IMG/VR virus record: IMGVR_UViG_3300033153_004074 | Location: 1 to 42,148 of that record | Source: a virus | Direction: 5' to 3' (one strand) | DNA: 42,148 nucleotides | Part shown: in pieces, positions 1 through 8,407 of the stretch | How positions within the stretch are numbered: the first letter of the stretch is position 1 | Layout: the number at the start of each line of letters is the position of its first letter | Notes under the pieces: generated by a model | What the model was told of the DNA's origin: nothing | Databases searched by the model: none | What the model saw: only the letters and a program-made list of their open reading frames with translations | Program-made: the position numbers and the translations under genes

Positions 1-114
1 GTTATATTTTGGACGAAATTGCCTTTAGAACAGGCATGAAGAATAGGATAATAGCTGATACTATACTAGACCAAGAAAGACCGGCTTTAGTTATAGCTGA
101 TAGTGCAGAACCTA
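1..114. repeat. Terminal direct repeat, copy 1 (circular-assembly overlap)
   Basis: These 114 bases are identical to 42035-42148. Both copies lie inside the large-terminase gene, and joining the ends keeps one open frame across the junction. This is what a circular or circularly permuted genome gives when assembled linearly, so the repeat is probably an assembly overlap and not a physical terminal repeat. Confidence 0.95.
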
Positions 115-464
115 AAAGCATAGACGAAATCAAGGAAAGAGGTGTTGATATAGTGGGAGTAGCTAAGACTAAAAGCGAAACAAAAAGCAAGAACTTTCAA
201 CAATGGAGTATAGAATTGGTACAAGAACAAAGGATAAGCGTAACAAAACATAGCTTAAATGTAATAAAAGAGTATAGAAACTGGATGTGGAAGCATGATG
301 ATAAGACAGATAAATACTTAAATGAGCCAGACCATGAGTTTAGTCATAGCATGAAAGCTATAGTATATGGGTTTTGTTCAATACTTAAACAACCTAAATT
401 CAAAACTCCTGAACCCACAGCCCCAGCCCCAGCATTTTATAACGATCATGATATAAGCTTTTAA
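1..464 (+). CDS. terL: Terminase large subunit, C-terminal part (continues from 42148)
   Basis: This is the nuclease end of TerL; the N-terminal part is at 41281-42148. Joined over the overlap the gene is 1218 nt (405 aa). The first full codon here begins at base 3. The segment carries the second metal-binding Asp in A-D-S-A-E-P-K. The box near the C-terminus that usually reads N-H-x-x-D-A-x-R-Y reads S-H-S-M-K-A-I-V-Y, so the usual third Asp is replaced by Lys; a nearby D/E in E-P-D-H-E could substitute. The protein is expected to cut and translocate DNA at the portal. The C-terminal tail is rich in Pro and Ala. Confidence 0.93.
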   Translation, partial: YILDEIAFRTGMKNRIIADTILDQERPALVIADSAEPKSIDEIKERGVDIVGVAKTKSETKSKNFQQWSIELVQEQRISVTKHSLNVIKEYRNWMWKHDDKTDKYLNEPDHEFSHSMKAIVYGFCSILKQPKFKTPEPTAPAPAFYNDHDISF

Positions 465-468
465 ATAT

Positions 469-564
469 ATGGTAACAAAGATTACTTTCAATAGTTCATC
501 TTTTATAGAGGAATGGACACCATACGGAGGTGGCTATATAATTTACATACAATGGCAATATTAA
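469..564 (+). CDS. Small hypothetical protein (31 aa)
   Basis: A 31-codon frame opens 4 nt after the terL stop, behind the A/T-rich leader typical of this genome. Its end overlaps the next gene by 13 nt. The product is polar, then aromatic (Y-I-I-Y-I-Q-W-Q-Y at the end). I recognise no family. The tight spacing and overlap support translation, but so short a frame could be chance. Confidence 0.45.
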   Translation: MVTKITFNSSSFIEEWTPYGGGYIIYIQWQY

Positions 565-752
565 ATATAAACATAGAAGAAACAGATGAGAAACTTATAG
601 AGAAATATAAGGAAATACTATTAGCCTTGCTTAAAGTTGGTGGTTTATCAGGTGTTAAAAATGGCAAAACTATTATACATTTTAATCATTTAGGGGACTT
701 CATGGGGGTACAACTCGATTACTGGCCTTGGAGACGTAGAAAAAAGATATGA
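552..752 (+). CDS. Small hypothetical protein (66 aa)
   Basis: I chose the ATG at 552 over an in-frame ATG at 513, because 513 lies deep inside the preceding small gene. The N-terminal half is a probable amphipathic helix rich in Glu, Lys and Leu. The C-terminus is aromatic and basic (D-Y-W-P-W-R-R-R-K-K-I). The stop overlaps the next start as ATGA. No family recognised; it lies between terminase and the RNA element before the portal gene. Confidence 0.65.
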   Translation: MAILNINIEETDEKLIEKYKEILLALLKVGGLSGVKNGKTIIHFNHLGDFMGVQLDYWPWRRRKKI

Positions 753-943
753 AAGATAAACAAAAATGTAAATACTGTAATAGAGTAATAAAGAAAGATG
801 ATATGATTTTAGTACGTAGTAAAGGAAAATCAGGATATTTCCATAGTAAATGTGTAAGTAAGCTTGAAAAATGGGTGAAAATAAAAAGAATGGTAGAAGA
901 AATAGATAAAATAAAGAAAACGGTAGCGGGTTGGGGAAATTAA
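749..943 (+). CDS. Small zinc-finger-like protein (64 aa)
   Basis: Residues 7-10 (C-K-Y-C) and a later F-H-S-K-C give a C-x2-C...H-x2-C set, as in treble-clef or LIM-like zinc knuckles. The rest is a basic helix. It starts by ATGA overlap with the gene before, so the two are probably translationally coupled. The stop is immediately followed by a promoter, so it closes the terminase operon. A role in nucleic-acid or protein binding is inference from the metal site only. Confidence 0.75.
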   Translation: MKDKQKCKYCNRVIKKDDMILVRSKGKSGYFHSKCVSKLEKWVKIKRMVEEIDKIKKTVAGWGN

Positions 944-945
944 CA

Positions 946-974
946 TTGACAAAACTATAATTACACTATATAAT
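946..974 (+). promoter_or_regulatory. Sigma70-type promoter before the TerL-portal RNA
   Basis: The -35 box is TTGACA (946-951) and the -10 box is TATAAT (969-974), both perfect, with a 17-bp spacer. Transcription should start near 981, just where the long helix of the downstream RNA begins. Confidence 0.9.
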
Positions 975-980
975 ATAAGT

Positions 981-1136
981 ATTATCTTTTGAGCCTCCCT
1001 TATTGATTGCTTCTCTTATAAGCTATTTACGATGACTTCATGTCATATATACGCTTGTCAGGGAGGCTTAGAAGATAAACATAGGATAATCCTTACTCTC
1101 ACAAAGAGCGGATGACTACATGTCATCCGTTTTTTT
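981..1136 (+). ncRNA. Folded RNA between terminase and portal genes
   Basis: Bases 982-1000 pair with 1060-1078 in 19 continuous pairs (two G-U). Inside are AAGC/GCTT (1020-1023/1053-1056) and the hairpin ATGAC-TTCAT-GTCAT (1032-1046). The RNA begins at the predicted start site of a perfect promoter and ends in an intrinsic terminator, so it forms a discrete unit of about 155 nt with no reading frame. It could be an independent small RNA, an attenuating leader of the structural operon, or, given its position, a packaging RNA; the last two are inference. Confidence 0.8.
1109..1136 (+). terminator. Intrinsic terminator before portal gene
   Basis: An 8-bp stem, CGGATGAC (1109-1116) with GTCATCCG (1122-1129), has a 5-nt loop and is followed by seven T (1130-1136). 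The portal start codon lies 10 nt further on, so virion-gene transcription must read through or begin elsewhere. The hairpin core repeats the inner hairpin at 1031-1046 with one mismatch. Confidence 0.88.
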
Positions 1137-1146
1137 ATTAAATATT

Positions 1147-2916
1147 ATGAGCTTTGACGTTACAACAAAATCATGGGTATTAAATGATAAAATGCTTAAG
1201 TTGCAGGCTGAAAAGAAAGCTTCGACAGAGCTTCAAGAGCGTAAGCATGAGGGCTGGGATGATAATTACTTACTTTACAGGAATAAAGTTAAGACTAACA
1301 GACTTACTCAAAGACAACCTGTCAATATCCCATTGATGAAAGAGACCATAAAGACTATGTTATCCAGGATAGATGATGAGCCAGATGTAGAATGGAAAGA
1401 AAATGGTGGAGACCAACAAAAAGAACTATATTACCAAGAGTTATGGGAAAAGCATAAAATAGATGCTAACCTAGAGATTATTGATATACTAGATAAGAAA
1501 AGTGTATTATTATACGGTTTAGGTATTAAAAAATTAAATATAGGTAAAGAGGGGATTGATTGTGATTCTTTAGATATTTATGATCTTCTTCTTGATCCGC
1601 TTATGAACCCCTGGGACACTGAAAGTGCCAGGTTTTTTATTCAAACAAACATATTTAGAAGTGTTAGAGATGTATTGGCTGATGATAGATACACTAAAGA
1701 AGGTAAAGACAAGATTAAATTATGGGCTGATTCTCCTGAAGGCATCACTCAAAGCACAGAAAACAAGGAAATATGGGAGGAAAAGATGGAAAGACTAAAG
1801 GAAATGGGAGTAGAACAGAGTGAATTTGCTTACTTTGCAGGTGGAGACAGACTACTTAATCTAACCGAGCATTTTACTAGGATATGGGATGAGAAGAAGA
1901 AAGAGTTTGTAAGGCATGTTGTTACTTATGCAGAGGATACTATTGAATTACTTGACCAAACACTAGAAGAAGCTCTAGGTGTTACTTTCTGGCCTTTAGT
2001 TATTTGGGCTGAAGACCCAGAAAACATGGATGTTTACCCTGATAGTGTGGCTGATTTAATCAGAGTACCTAACAAAGTAGTTAATATATGGTTTAGCCAG
2101 TTAATTGAGAATAGAACTCTTAAAAACTTCCAAATGCACTGGTACAAACCAGATTCTAATTACACACCTCAAACTTATACACCAGGGCCGGGTGTTATGT
2201 TACCAGCTCCTCCAGGTGATGATATTAACAAAGTTATCAAACCTGTTGAGATTTCAGGCTTAGATGATACTTTAGAAGCAATTAGCATAGTAACCAATAT
2301 AGTAGAACGTGGCACAGGTGCTACAGCTATTGACAAAGGGCAAGGAGAGAGTGGACAACAAACTCTTGGAGAAATAGAGATATTAGTAGGTAAGTCTGCA
2401 GAAAGAGCTACAAGCATGGCTAAATTCTATCGTAAGGCATGGGAAGAATATGCTAAAAAGTGGGATGCTTTAATGCACGCCAATTCTGATAAGTTCAAAT
2501 CAATGAAGGTAACTAAGACCAATAAGAACGGTAAAGCCTTTGAAAAGACATTGTGGGCTGGTGATTGGGTATCAGAGGCTGGTTATAAGCCTCTTGTTAG
2601 GTCAACATCTGAACAAGAAACCGCAGAAACTAAAGGAATACAGAGATTTTTGTTCGCTTTGCAACAATTCCCTAACAATATTGCTTTAAGAAAAATCGCT
2701 CAAAAGAGAATTATGGGTATTTTAGAGCTAACTCCTGAAGAAATGAGAGAAATAGAAGAAGGTGAAAAGGATACGGAGCGAGCAGTAGCAGAACAAACAG
2801 TCGAAAGTCAAGCCCTAGAAAAGCCCAACAAACCAGAGGCAGAAGAAGAAGAACCTCAAGGGAATATAATGGGTACTATTAATAAACAATTACAAGAATT
2901 AAAGACTTTAGCTTAA
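1147..2916 (+). CDS. Portal protein
   Basis: The 589-aa product is the expected size for a portal and is the first large virion gene after terminase. It has an acidic, Trp-rich N-terminal region (D-E-P-D-V-E-W), a central clip/stem-like part, and an E/K/Q-rich helical C-terminus ending in a charged tail. I start it at 1147: an in-frame ATG at 1120 lies inside the loop of the terminator hairpin, and 1147 has the usual A/T leader. Portals form the dodecameric DNA channel to which TerL docks. The call rests on size, position and composition more than on one motif. Confidence 0.85.
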   Translation: MSFDVTTKSWVLNDKMLKLQAEKKASTELQERKHEGWDDNYLLYRNKVKTNRLTQRQPVNIPLMKETIKTMLSRIDDEPDVEWKENGGDQQKELYYQELWEKHKIDANLEIIDILDKKSVLLYGLGIKKLNIGKEGIDCDSLDIYDLLLDPLMNPWDTESARFFIQTNIFRSVRDVLADDRYTKEGKDKIKLWADSPEGITQSTENKEIWEEKMERLKEMGVEQSEFAYFAGGDRLLNLTEHFTRIWDEKKKEFVRHVVTYAEDTIELLDQTLEEALGVTFWPLVIWAEDPENMDVYPDSVADLIRVPNKVVNIWFSQLIENRTLKNFQMHWYKPDSNYTPQTYTPGPGVMLPAPPGDDINKVIKPVEISGLDDTLEAISIVTNIVERGTGATAIDKGQGESGQQTLGEIEILVGKSAERATSMAKFYRKAWEEYAKKWDALMHANSDKFKSMKVTKTNKNGKAFEKTLWAGDWVSEAGYKPLVRSTSEQETAETKGIQRFLFALQQFPNNIALRKIAQKRIMGILELTPEEMREIEEGEKDTERAVAEQTVESQALEKPNKPEAEEEEPQGNIMGTINKQLQELKTLA

Positions 2917-2934
2917 TAATTAACAATAAAATTT

Positions 2935-3357
2935 ATGCCTAATTCAGTACTAATTAAAACAAAAAATAGTAATGGTGATGTTGTGGTTGCACCATCAGAC
3001 GCTAACGATAATGGTCTTGTTTCTTTGGCAACAGCTTTAGACGAAACAAACGATGCTATTAGAACCTTTAATGATGACTATAGTTATCACTATATCGCCG
3101 CACCAACAGCAAATAGTGTAGTAAAAGCATCAGCTGGTTTTCTACATGCAATAATTTTAGGAGCTTGGGTAACAGGTGGGACTGTTGAGGTTTCTGACCA
3201 TGCCACAGATGGAGATGGCAATGTTAAGATAATGTTAACAGCAGGAGCAACAGATGAGTCTGGTTTTCCTAAGACAATCATAGTAGATTCAGCTTTTTCA
3301 ACAGGAATAACAGTAGATACAATAGGTTTAACTCAAGTAACTTTAATTTACAGATAA
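2935..3357 (+). CDS. Small virion protein, beta-rich (140 aa)
   Basis: The product is rich in Thr, Ala, Gly and Asp with alternating hydrophobic residues, as in small phage decoration or tail proteins of beta-sandwich type. It lies directly between portal and a LamG-like protein and ends one base before the next start. The stretch H-Y-I-A-A-P-T-A-N-S-V-V-K resembles small phage proteins with a jelly-roll fold. A capsid or fibre accessory role is inference. Confidence 0.7.
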   Translation: MPNSVLIKTKNSNGDVVVAPSDANDNGLVSLATALDETNDAIRTFNDDYSYHYIAAPTANSVVKASAGFLHAIILGAWVTGGTVEVSDHATDGDGNVKIMLTAGATDESGFPKTIIVDSAFSTGITVDTIGLTQVTLIYR

Positions 3358-3358
3358 T

Positions 3359-4099
3359 ATGGCTAGAACAATAGCAACAAATAGAAAAGCATTAGCAGAC
3401 TTAGGGACTCATAGTCTTATCTTTGATGGTGTCAATGATGAAGTCAGTAGGACGACTTTATCAGAATTGGGGATTGCAGAAATGCAAACAGTATGTGTGG
3501 TATTTAAAACACCAGACCCGCTGTTGGTAACAACACAGGCTTTAGTTTCAAATTCTTCAGGTGCTTCTAATAGAAATGGAATAATGATTAAAAATGATGG
3601 ATTTTTATACGCTGGTCATTATAATGGTACATCGTATATAAGAAAAGCATCATCTGACATTCCTTTAGCCCCAAATAAATTATATACTGCTATTTATATA
3701 AGCGATGGAACAACTTTAAAACTTTATTTGAACGGAGTGGAACAATCTGGCACTGATTCTCCTTTTTTAAGTGCTAATGCAGGATTTGTATTAGGAGGTG
3801 CTACTGATTCAAGTAAATTATTTTTGGGGACAATGTCCTCTGTCAAGGTGTTTAATACTAACTTATCAGCCAAACAAGTATCAGACCTTTATTTTGACGG
3901 AATAGTCCCTAGAGATAACCTAGTAGCAGAATATTTTAGAGACCCTAACACAGACGGTGCTGGTGCAGTATTGAAAGATTCATCAGAAAGTCGTAATAAC
4001 GGAGCTATAACAGGTGCTACTTGGTCAACAGATGTTCCTAGAAAAGCTAGAAGCTCTGTCGCTAGTAGGTCTTCTGCTTCTGGCAGAACAACAGTATAA
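3359..4099 (+). CDS. LamG/concanavalin-like domain virion protein (246 aa)
   Basis: Residues about 15-190 have the pattern of a laminin-G/concanavalin A-like jelly roll: D-G-V-N-D-E, then L-Y-L-N-G-V-E, then a G-T-M-S-S-V-K-V-F-N-T near the end of the domain. The C-terminus is Ser/Arg-rich and probably disordered. Such domains bind carbohydrate in phage tail and receptor proteins. Encoded between portal and the fibre genes, it is probably a virion surface protein recognising a host glycan. Confidence 0.75.
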   Translation: MARTIATNRKALADLGTHSLIFDGVNDEVSRTTLSELGIAEMQTVCVVFKTPDPLLVTTQALVSNSSGASNRNGIMIKNDGFLYAGHYNGTSYIRKASSDIPLAPNKLYTAIYISDGTTLKLYLNGVEQSGTDSPFLSANAGFVLGGATDSSKLFLGTMSSVKVFNTNLSAKQVSDLYFDGIVPRDNLVAEYFRDPNTDGAGAVLKDSSESRNNGAITGATWSTDVPRKARSSVASRSSASGRTTV

Positions 4100-4116
4100 A
4101 TAACTAATATAATTTT

Positions 4117-4317
4117 ATGAATAAAGATGTAAAAAGATGGATAATTAGTTCTATTGTTACGTTTTTAGGTGGATTCTCTGCTGTTCTTATTCTTAACATA
4201 GACACAATTACTCTTTCAACTTTAACTGATGGTAGTTTAGCTGGGATTATCTTCGTTGCATTTAGAGGAGGATTTAAGGCATTATTAGAACTATTCATTT
4301 TAAATACAAGTAAATAA
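4117..4317 (+). CDS. Small membrane protein, holin-like (66 aa)
   Basis: There are two hydrophobic segments, about residues 9-27 and 40-62, separated by a short polar turn (T-L-T-D-G-S). Charges sit at the N-terminus (N-K-D-V-K-R). The size and two-span layout match small holins, but it lies among fibre genes, not beside the lysin at 20149. It may be a holin or a membrane anchor. Confidence 0.6.
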   Translation: MNKDVKRWIISSIVTFLGGFSAVLILNIDTITLSTLTDGSLAGIIFVAFRGGFKALLELFILNTSK

Positions 4318-4321
4318 GACT

Positions 4322-5272
4322 ATGTCTATTAATAGCGATAGAAAATTAAATAATTTCAGTAGTCTTTTAAGTAAAGTTATTGGTAAAAAAAAAGATGTAA
4401 ACAGGCAGGCACAGTCTCAAGAGGATATAGTTAATCTTTTAATGTTATTATTGAATGAAGTTTCTACAGTAGGCAAGATTAACAAAGCGGAGTTTACGGA
4501 GGCTATTAAATCAATCAAGGTTCAATCTAATGTTACTGTGCCCAAGATAGAAATACCATCAATAAATGTACCAGAAGCTAGTGTAAAAGTTGATATACCA
4601 GAGATAAAATTGCCTGATATTCATATACCAGAGATTAAATTACCTAATATTAGCATACCAGAGATAAGTGTGCCCAAGATTCCTAAGATTACCATACCAC
4701 CAATAAAGATACCTAAGATAGATGTGCCTGATGTAATAATGCCTAAAGAAATGGATATTAGAGGCTGGGTACAGCTTCAAGGAGTAGATTTAAATAATCC
4801 TTTACCTGTTCAGATTAGGGACGCTAATGGTAAGCCAATTAATTTTGGAGCTTTAGCTGGTTCTGGTGGTGGCGGAGGAGGCGGAGGTGGTATAAGTAGC
4901 TTGAAAAACAAATCCAGTGAAAAAATTAATCCAGCAACAGAAGAAAAGCAAGATGATATTATAACAGCTATAGAAGCCAATAAGATAACAGCAAAAACAC
5001 CAAATGAATATAATATTACATTAACAGTTGTAGACACAGAGTATTCTCAAGCATTGCCAGTTAACACTAAAAGTGTTCAATTTACAAATAGAAGCTATAA
5101 TGATTTAAGATATTCTTTCACAGCAGGGAGGGTAGCAACACCAACAGCACCGTACCTTACATTAAAAGCAGGAGAAACATATTTTGAAAATAATTTGGAT
5201 TTTGATGGGAAGACTATTTATTTCGCCAATGATGATGCTGGTGATGTAGTAGAGCTTTTAGTAATTACATGA
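4322..5272 (+). CDS. Virion protein with I-P-E-I repeats and Gly linker
   Basis: Of the 316 residues, about 70-145 are a run of short proline-spaced beta repeats (I-P-E-I-K-L-P-D-I-H-I-P-E-I and variants), alternating Val/Ile with Asp, Glu or Lys and resembling AHNAK-type repeats. A linker of nine Gly near residue 185 separates it from a C-terminal beta-sandwich-like domain of about 100 residues. It probably forms an elongated rod carrying a terminal domain. The stop overlaps the next gene's ATG, linking it with the main fibre. The Gly run and the repeats are directly visible; the structural role is inferred. Confidence 0.75.
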   Translation: MSINSDRKLNNFSSLLSKVIGKKKDVNRQAQSQEDIVNLLMLLLNEVSTVGKINKAEFTEAIKSIKVQSNVTVPKIEIPSINVPEASVKVDIPEIKLPDIHIPEIKLPNISIPEISVPKIPKITIPPIKIPKIDVPDVIMPKEMDIRGWVQLQGVDLNNPLPVQIRDANGKPINFGALAGSGGGGGGGGGISSLKNKSSEKINPATEEKQDDIITAIEANKITAKTPNEYNITLTVVDTEYSQALPVNTKSVQFTNRSYNDLRYSFTAGRVATPTAPYLTLKAGETYFENNLDFDGKTIYFANDDAGDVVELLVIT

Positions 5273-7578
5273 TAAAGCAAGGAATAGCAAGAATAGGAAG
5301 TGTAATCCCAGGTGGTACTCCTGGCAGTGTTCTTTTCGTAGATGCTAATAATAGATTAGCAGAAGATAATGCTAACTTGTTTTGGGATGACGCACAAAAT
5401 TTTCTAGGGATAGGGACAATAAATCCAGATAGTAATTTGAATATTGCTAAGGCTGGCGCAGATGCAGAAGCACAAGAAAATATTGATACTTACAGCACAA
5501 ATGGGGCTAGATATACAAGGATTCGTTTAAGAAAGTCAAACACCAATACACTTGAAACATTAATTGAAACAGATGCAGATGATGTTCTTGGTAAAATGTC
5601 ATTTCAAGGAATTGATGCTACCCCAGGTTTCGATCATGGCGCACAAATATATGCAGTTCAAAGTGCTGCTTCTGGAGCTTTTGTGCCGGCTAAGTTATAT
5701 CTTGAAGCATTTGATGCTGATGGTGCTTGGTCTAATCAATTAGTTTTAAGTGATGATGGCAATGTAGGGATAGGCACGGCTACACCAGGGTTTCCTTTAG
5801 AAGTCATTGGGTCAGCGAGTATAGTAGGTTCTTTTTATAGAAATGATACAAGTACACATCCGCAATTAAGGTGTGAACAAGACGGAACGGGGGACGCTTC
5901 ACTAGCCTTTACATTAACGGGTGGTCAAAGCTATTGTATGGGTATTGATAATAGTGCTAGTAATGTTTTCAGAATTTCACCAAGTGCAAATCTATATTTT
6001 GGTACTAATGATTTCGTAATGAACTCAAATTCAAATATTGGGATAAATGTTTTCCCGTCACCTTCATATAGACTTTATGTTCAACAGGCTAAGACTGATG
6101 ATACATCTACTGCAATTAGGAGTGAGGCGTGTCTAAAAATAGAATCATCAATAGCTACTAAATTCGCATACGGAATGTCTTTTGATGGCCGTTCTGATGT
6201 TGATACAGCTATTACAAATGCAGGCACTGTATTTGGTATATTCGGAGCTGCTATACATGACTCATTAGGGACATTATCAGGCGGGACAGATTCAGGTGTT
6301 GTTGGTGCTAGAATTACTTATGGCTCACAAGTTGATGCTGGGTCAATGGATAGTGCGATTGGAATAAGAATTAATGCTTTATTAAACGCTACTATCACAG
6401 ATTCTTATGATATTAAAATTGATGCCCCTACTGGCGAGGTGTCGCCTACGAATGAATGGGTACTATACTCTAACCATGTTGCTCCAAGTAGGCTAATCGA
6501 TGATCTACACATAGACGATGACAATAAATCAATATTATTTGGTGCGGCTCAGGATGCAGGGATTACTTATGATGGTACGGATTTGATATTTGATAGTCAG
6601 TTAGTAGGAAGCGGTGATTTTAGATTTCTTAATGGTAATGTAGGGATACATCACGCTGATCCATGTTACGCTTTAGATATATTTAGTAATACAGGTTCAG
6701 AGGTCAGATTAGCTTCTTTCGGGAATACTTCTACTGGATTTTTTGGGTTTATTAGTTTTGATTATTCAGGTGCTACAGTATTTAGAATCAATTCATTTAA
6801 TACACCGTTTTTACTTGGACAACAAGGAGAGGACTTAATGTCATTCGGAGACCACCACACACAAATCAGGAGAGCTACAGCTGTAATGGATTATGGAAGC
6901 CCTTGGTTACGAATTGGAGTCGGAGGTTTTACAAACAATTCTTACAGGAATATAGGTTTTGGTTATGTGCCAGCTTTTACTGCAGTACCACCTTGTGAGA
7001 TAGGATACCAACAAAAATCAGCAACAGGTTATGGAAAAGGGGATTTTGTTATTGCTGTAAGAGATACTACTGGTCAAACAGATAACGCAGTAGAGAGATA
7101 CAGAGTTAAAAGTAATGGAGATTTGTGGCAGACAGCGGACAATCAATATATTAAGTTCGGTGCATCACAAGACGCAGGAATTACTTATGACGGTGATGAT
7201 ATGGTTTTAAATCCAAGACTTGTAGGGACTGGTCAGGTAGCAGTACTCGGAGCAATACGTTCAGGGCAACTTACAATAACAACAGCAAATGACGGGGCAG
7301 GGATAGATGTATCAGGAGTTAATAGTATAATAATTGATAGTTCAGGCGGAGCAATAGGAATTGAAGATTTGACTGGCGGAGTAGCAGGACAAATAATCCA
7401 CTTCGTTGTCGTGGATAATACTTCGGCAATAACTTTCACAGACCAGTCAGGTAGTAATCAAGAATTGATTTTACATGCAGAAGCAAACTTGGTAATAGCG
7501 GCGAATGACAGAGGTGGAGTTACTTTAATTTGCGATGGAACAAAGTGGTATGGTGCGAGCCACGCTAAACATGTTTAA
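5269..7578 (+). CDS. Tail fibre protein with GIGT-type repeats (769 aa)
   Basis: Repeated motifs of the form G-N-V-G-I-G-T-A-T-P...L-E-V are present near residues 40, 165 and 460; these are widespread in long phage fibres and bacterial adhesins. A second repeat, A-Q-D-A-G-I-T-Y-D-G-T-D (near 425) and S-Q-D-A-G-I-T-Y-D-G-D-D (near 632), marks duplicated domains. The C-terminus ends in a compact beta domain (G-G-V-T-L-I-C-D-G-T-K-W-Y). It starts 4 nt inside the preceding gene. It should be the main receptor-binding fibre. No S74-type autocleavage motif was recognised. Confidence 0.85.
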   Translation: MIKQGIARIGSVIPGGTPGSVLFVDANNRLAEDNANLFWDDAQNFLGIGTINPDSNLNIAKAGADAEAQENIDTYSTNGARYTRIRLRKSNTNTLETLIETDADDVLGKMSFQGIDATPGFDHGAQIYAVQSAASGAFVPAKLYLEAFDADGAWSNQLVLSDDGNVGIGTATPGFPLEVIGSASIVGSFYRNDTSTHPQLRCEQDGTGDASLAFTLTGGQSYCMGIDNSASNVFRISPSANLYFGTNDFVMNSNSNIGINVFPSPSYRLYVQQAKTDDTSTAIRSEACLKIESSIATKFAYGMSFDGRSDVDTAITNAGTVFGIFGAAIHDSLGTLSGGTDSGVVGARITYGSQVDAGSMDSAIGIRINALLNATITDSYDIKIDAPTGEVSPTNEWVLYSNHVAPSRLIDDLHIDDDNKSILFGAAQDAGITYDGTDLIFDSQLVGSGDFRFLNGNVGIHHADPCYALDIFSNTGSEVRLASFGNTSTGFFGFISFDYSGATVFRINSFNTPFLLGQQGEDLMSFGDHHTQIRRATAVMDYGSPWLRIGVGGFTNNSYRNIGFGYVPAFTAVPPCEIGYQQKSATGYGKGDFVIAVRDTTGQTDNAVERYRVKSNGDLWQTADNQYIKFGASQDAGITYDGDDMVLNPRLVGTGQVAVLGAIRSGQLTITTANDGAGIDVSGVNSIIIDSSGGAIGIEDLTGGVAGQIIHFVVVDNTSAITFTDQSGSNQELILHAEANLVIAANDRGGVTLICDGTKWYGASHAKHV

Positions 7579-7595
7579 ATAATTAATATAAAAAT

Positions 7596-7904
7596 ATGGC
7601 AAAAAATTATACATTAGATTCAGTGGAGAATTTAATAGGAAGAATTAAATTTAATCATCAAGAAGGAGTAGATGAAGATAATAATTCTCTCTATTATATT
7701 ATAAGAATAGAGTTTGTAGGGAGAGGTGTGAATGGAGGAGCAGTCAAAACATCTACAGAGGGCTTGAATATTGGTAATCCTCAGACAGAAAAGTTTACTC
7801 CTAAAGAGATTTATACAAAAATACAACAGAGTATGGGTAATGCTATAGCTAATAAATTAAAAGACTTGTATCTTGATCTTATAGATGATGATATAAGTGC
7901 ATAA
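7596..7904 (+). CDS. Hypothetical virion-region protein (102 aa)
   Basis: An acidic product with a predicted beta N-terminal half and a C-terminal helix (K-E-I-Y-T-K-I-Q-Q-S-M-G-N-A). Family not recognised. It follows the fibre gene by 17 nt with the usual aaaatATG leader and is the first of a run of small proteins before scaffold and coat, suggesting a minor structural or assembly role. Confidence 0.65.
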   Translation: MAKNYTLDSVENLIGRIKFNHQEGVDEDNNSLYYIIRIEFVGRGVNGGAVKTSTEGLNIGNPQTEKFTPKEIYTKIQQSMGNAIANKLKDLYLDLIDDDISA

Positions 7905-7909
7905 AAAAA

Positions 7910-8071
7910 ATGGAAAAACAAAATTTATACGAAATATACGGAAAATTGGTGATAGAACAAGAGATTTTATCTAGTAAAATAAACGAGGTAAAAAAAGCTA
8001 TTGCTAATAGTTTGAATGAGAACAACAAAAAAGCACAAAAAGAAGCTAAAAAAGAAGAAGAAAAGAAATAA
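7910..8071 (+). CDS. Small coiled-coil protein (53 aa)
   Basis: A 53-codon frame fills the gap between two neighbours, 5 nt after one stop and 1 nt before the next ATG. The product is almost all helix: a Glu/Ile/Leu heptad-like middle and a very basic Lys/Glu tail. Family not recognised. Confidence 0.6.
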   Translation: MEKQNLYEIYGKLVIEQEILSSKINEVKKAIANSLNENNKKAQKEAKKEEEKK

Positions 8072-8072
8072 T

Positions 8073-8396
8073 ATGCACAAATTATTAGAACAATTATTTA
8101 ATAAAAAGGGAATAAAAGGATTCAATGATTTATCTTCCGAAGAAAAGCCAATATTTGAGCGTTCTAAATTGATTTTAAGTAAAGACGAACTAACAGTTAA
8201 GGATATTAAAACCTTTTGTAAAATGCAGATTAGTATAATTAAGGGCAAGTGGGGCGATTATGACACAGAACAAGCTAAAAAGGCAGAGTTAATCCCTTAT
8301 TTCACAGTTTATAGTTCTTTATTAATAGCTATTGATAGCCCTAAAGTGGCTAGAGAGGCCGAAGAAATACGATTACAAGCTTTAATTAATAATTAA
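8073..8396 (+). CDS. Hypothetical helical protein (107 aa)
   Basis: The start at 8073 (leader aaataatATG) is preferred to an in-frame ATG at 8016 that lies inside the preceding gene and would add a poly-Lys tail. The product is helical and charged (L-S-S-E-E-K-P-I-F-E-R-S-K-L-I-L). Its C-terminus (A-R-E-A-E-E-I-R-L-Q-A-L-I) is a probable coiled coil. The location suggests a small assembly or virion protein. Confidence 0.68.
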   Translation: MHKLLEQLFNKKGIKGFNDLSSEEKPIFERSKLILSKDELTVKDIKTFCKMQISIIKGKWGDYDTEQAKKAELIPYFTVYSSLLIAIDSPKVAREAEEIRLQALINN

Positions 8397-8407
8397 AATA
8401 CAAATTT

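Noticed and set aside
1-114. True direct terminal repeats of a linear genome
   Set aside because: The repeat lies inside the terL coding region and its length looks like an assembler overlap; joining gives one normal gene.
1120-1146. Upstream ATG for the portal gene
   Set aside because: It lies in the loop of an intrinsic terminator; the residues added are encoded by the T-run. ATG 1147 is preferred.
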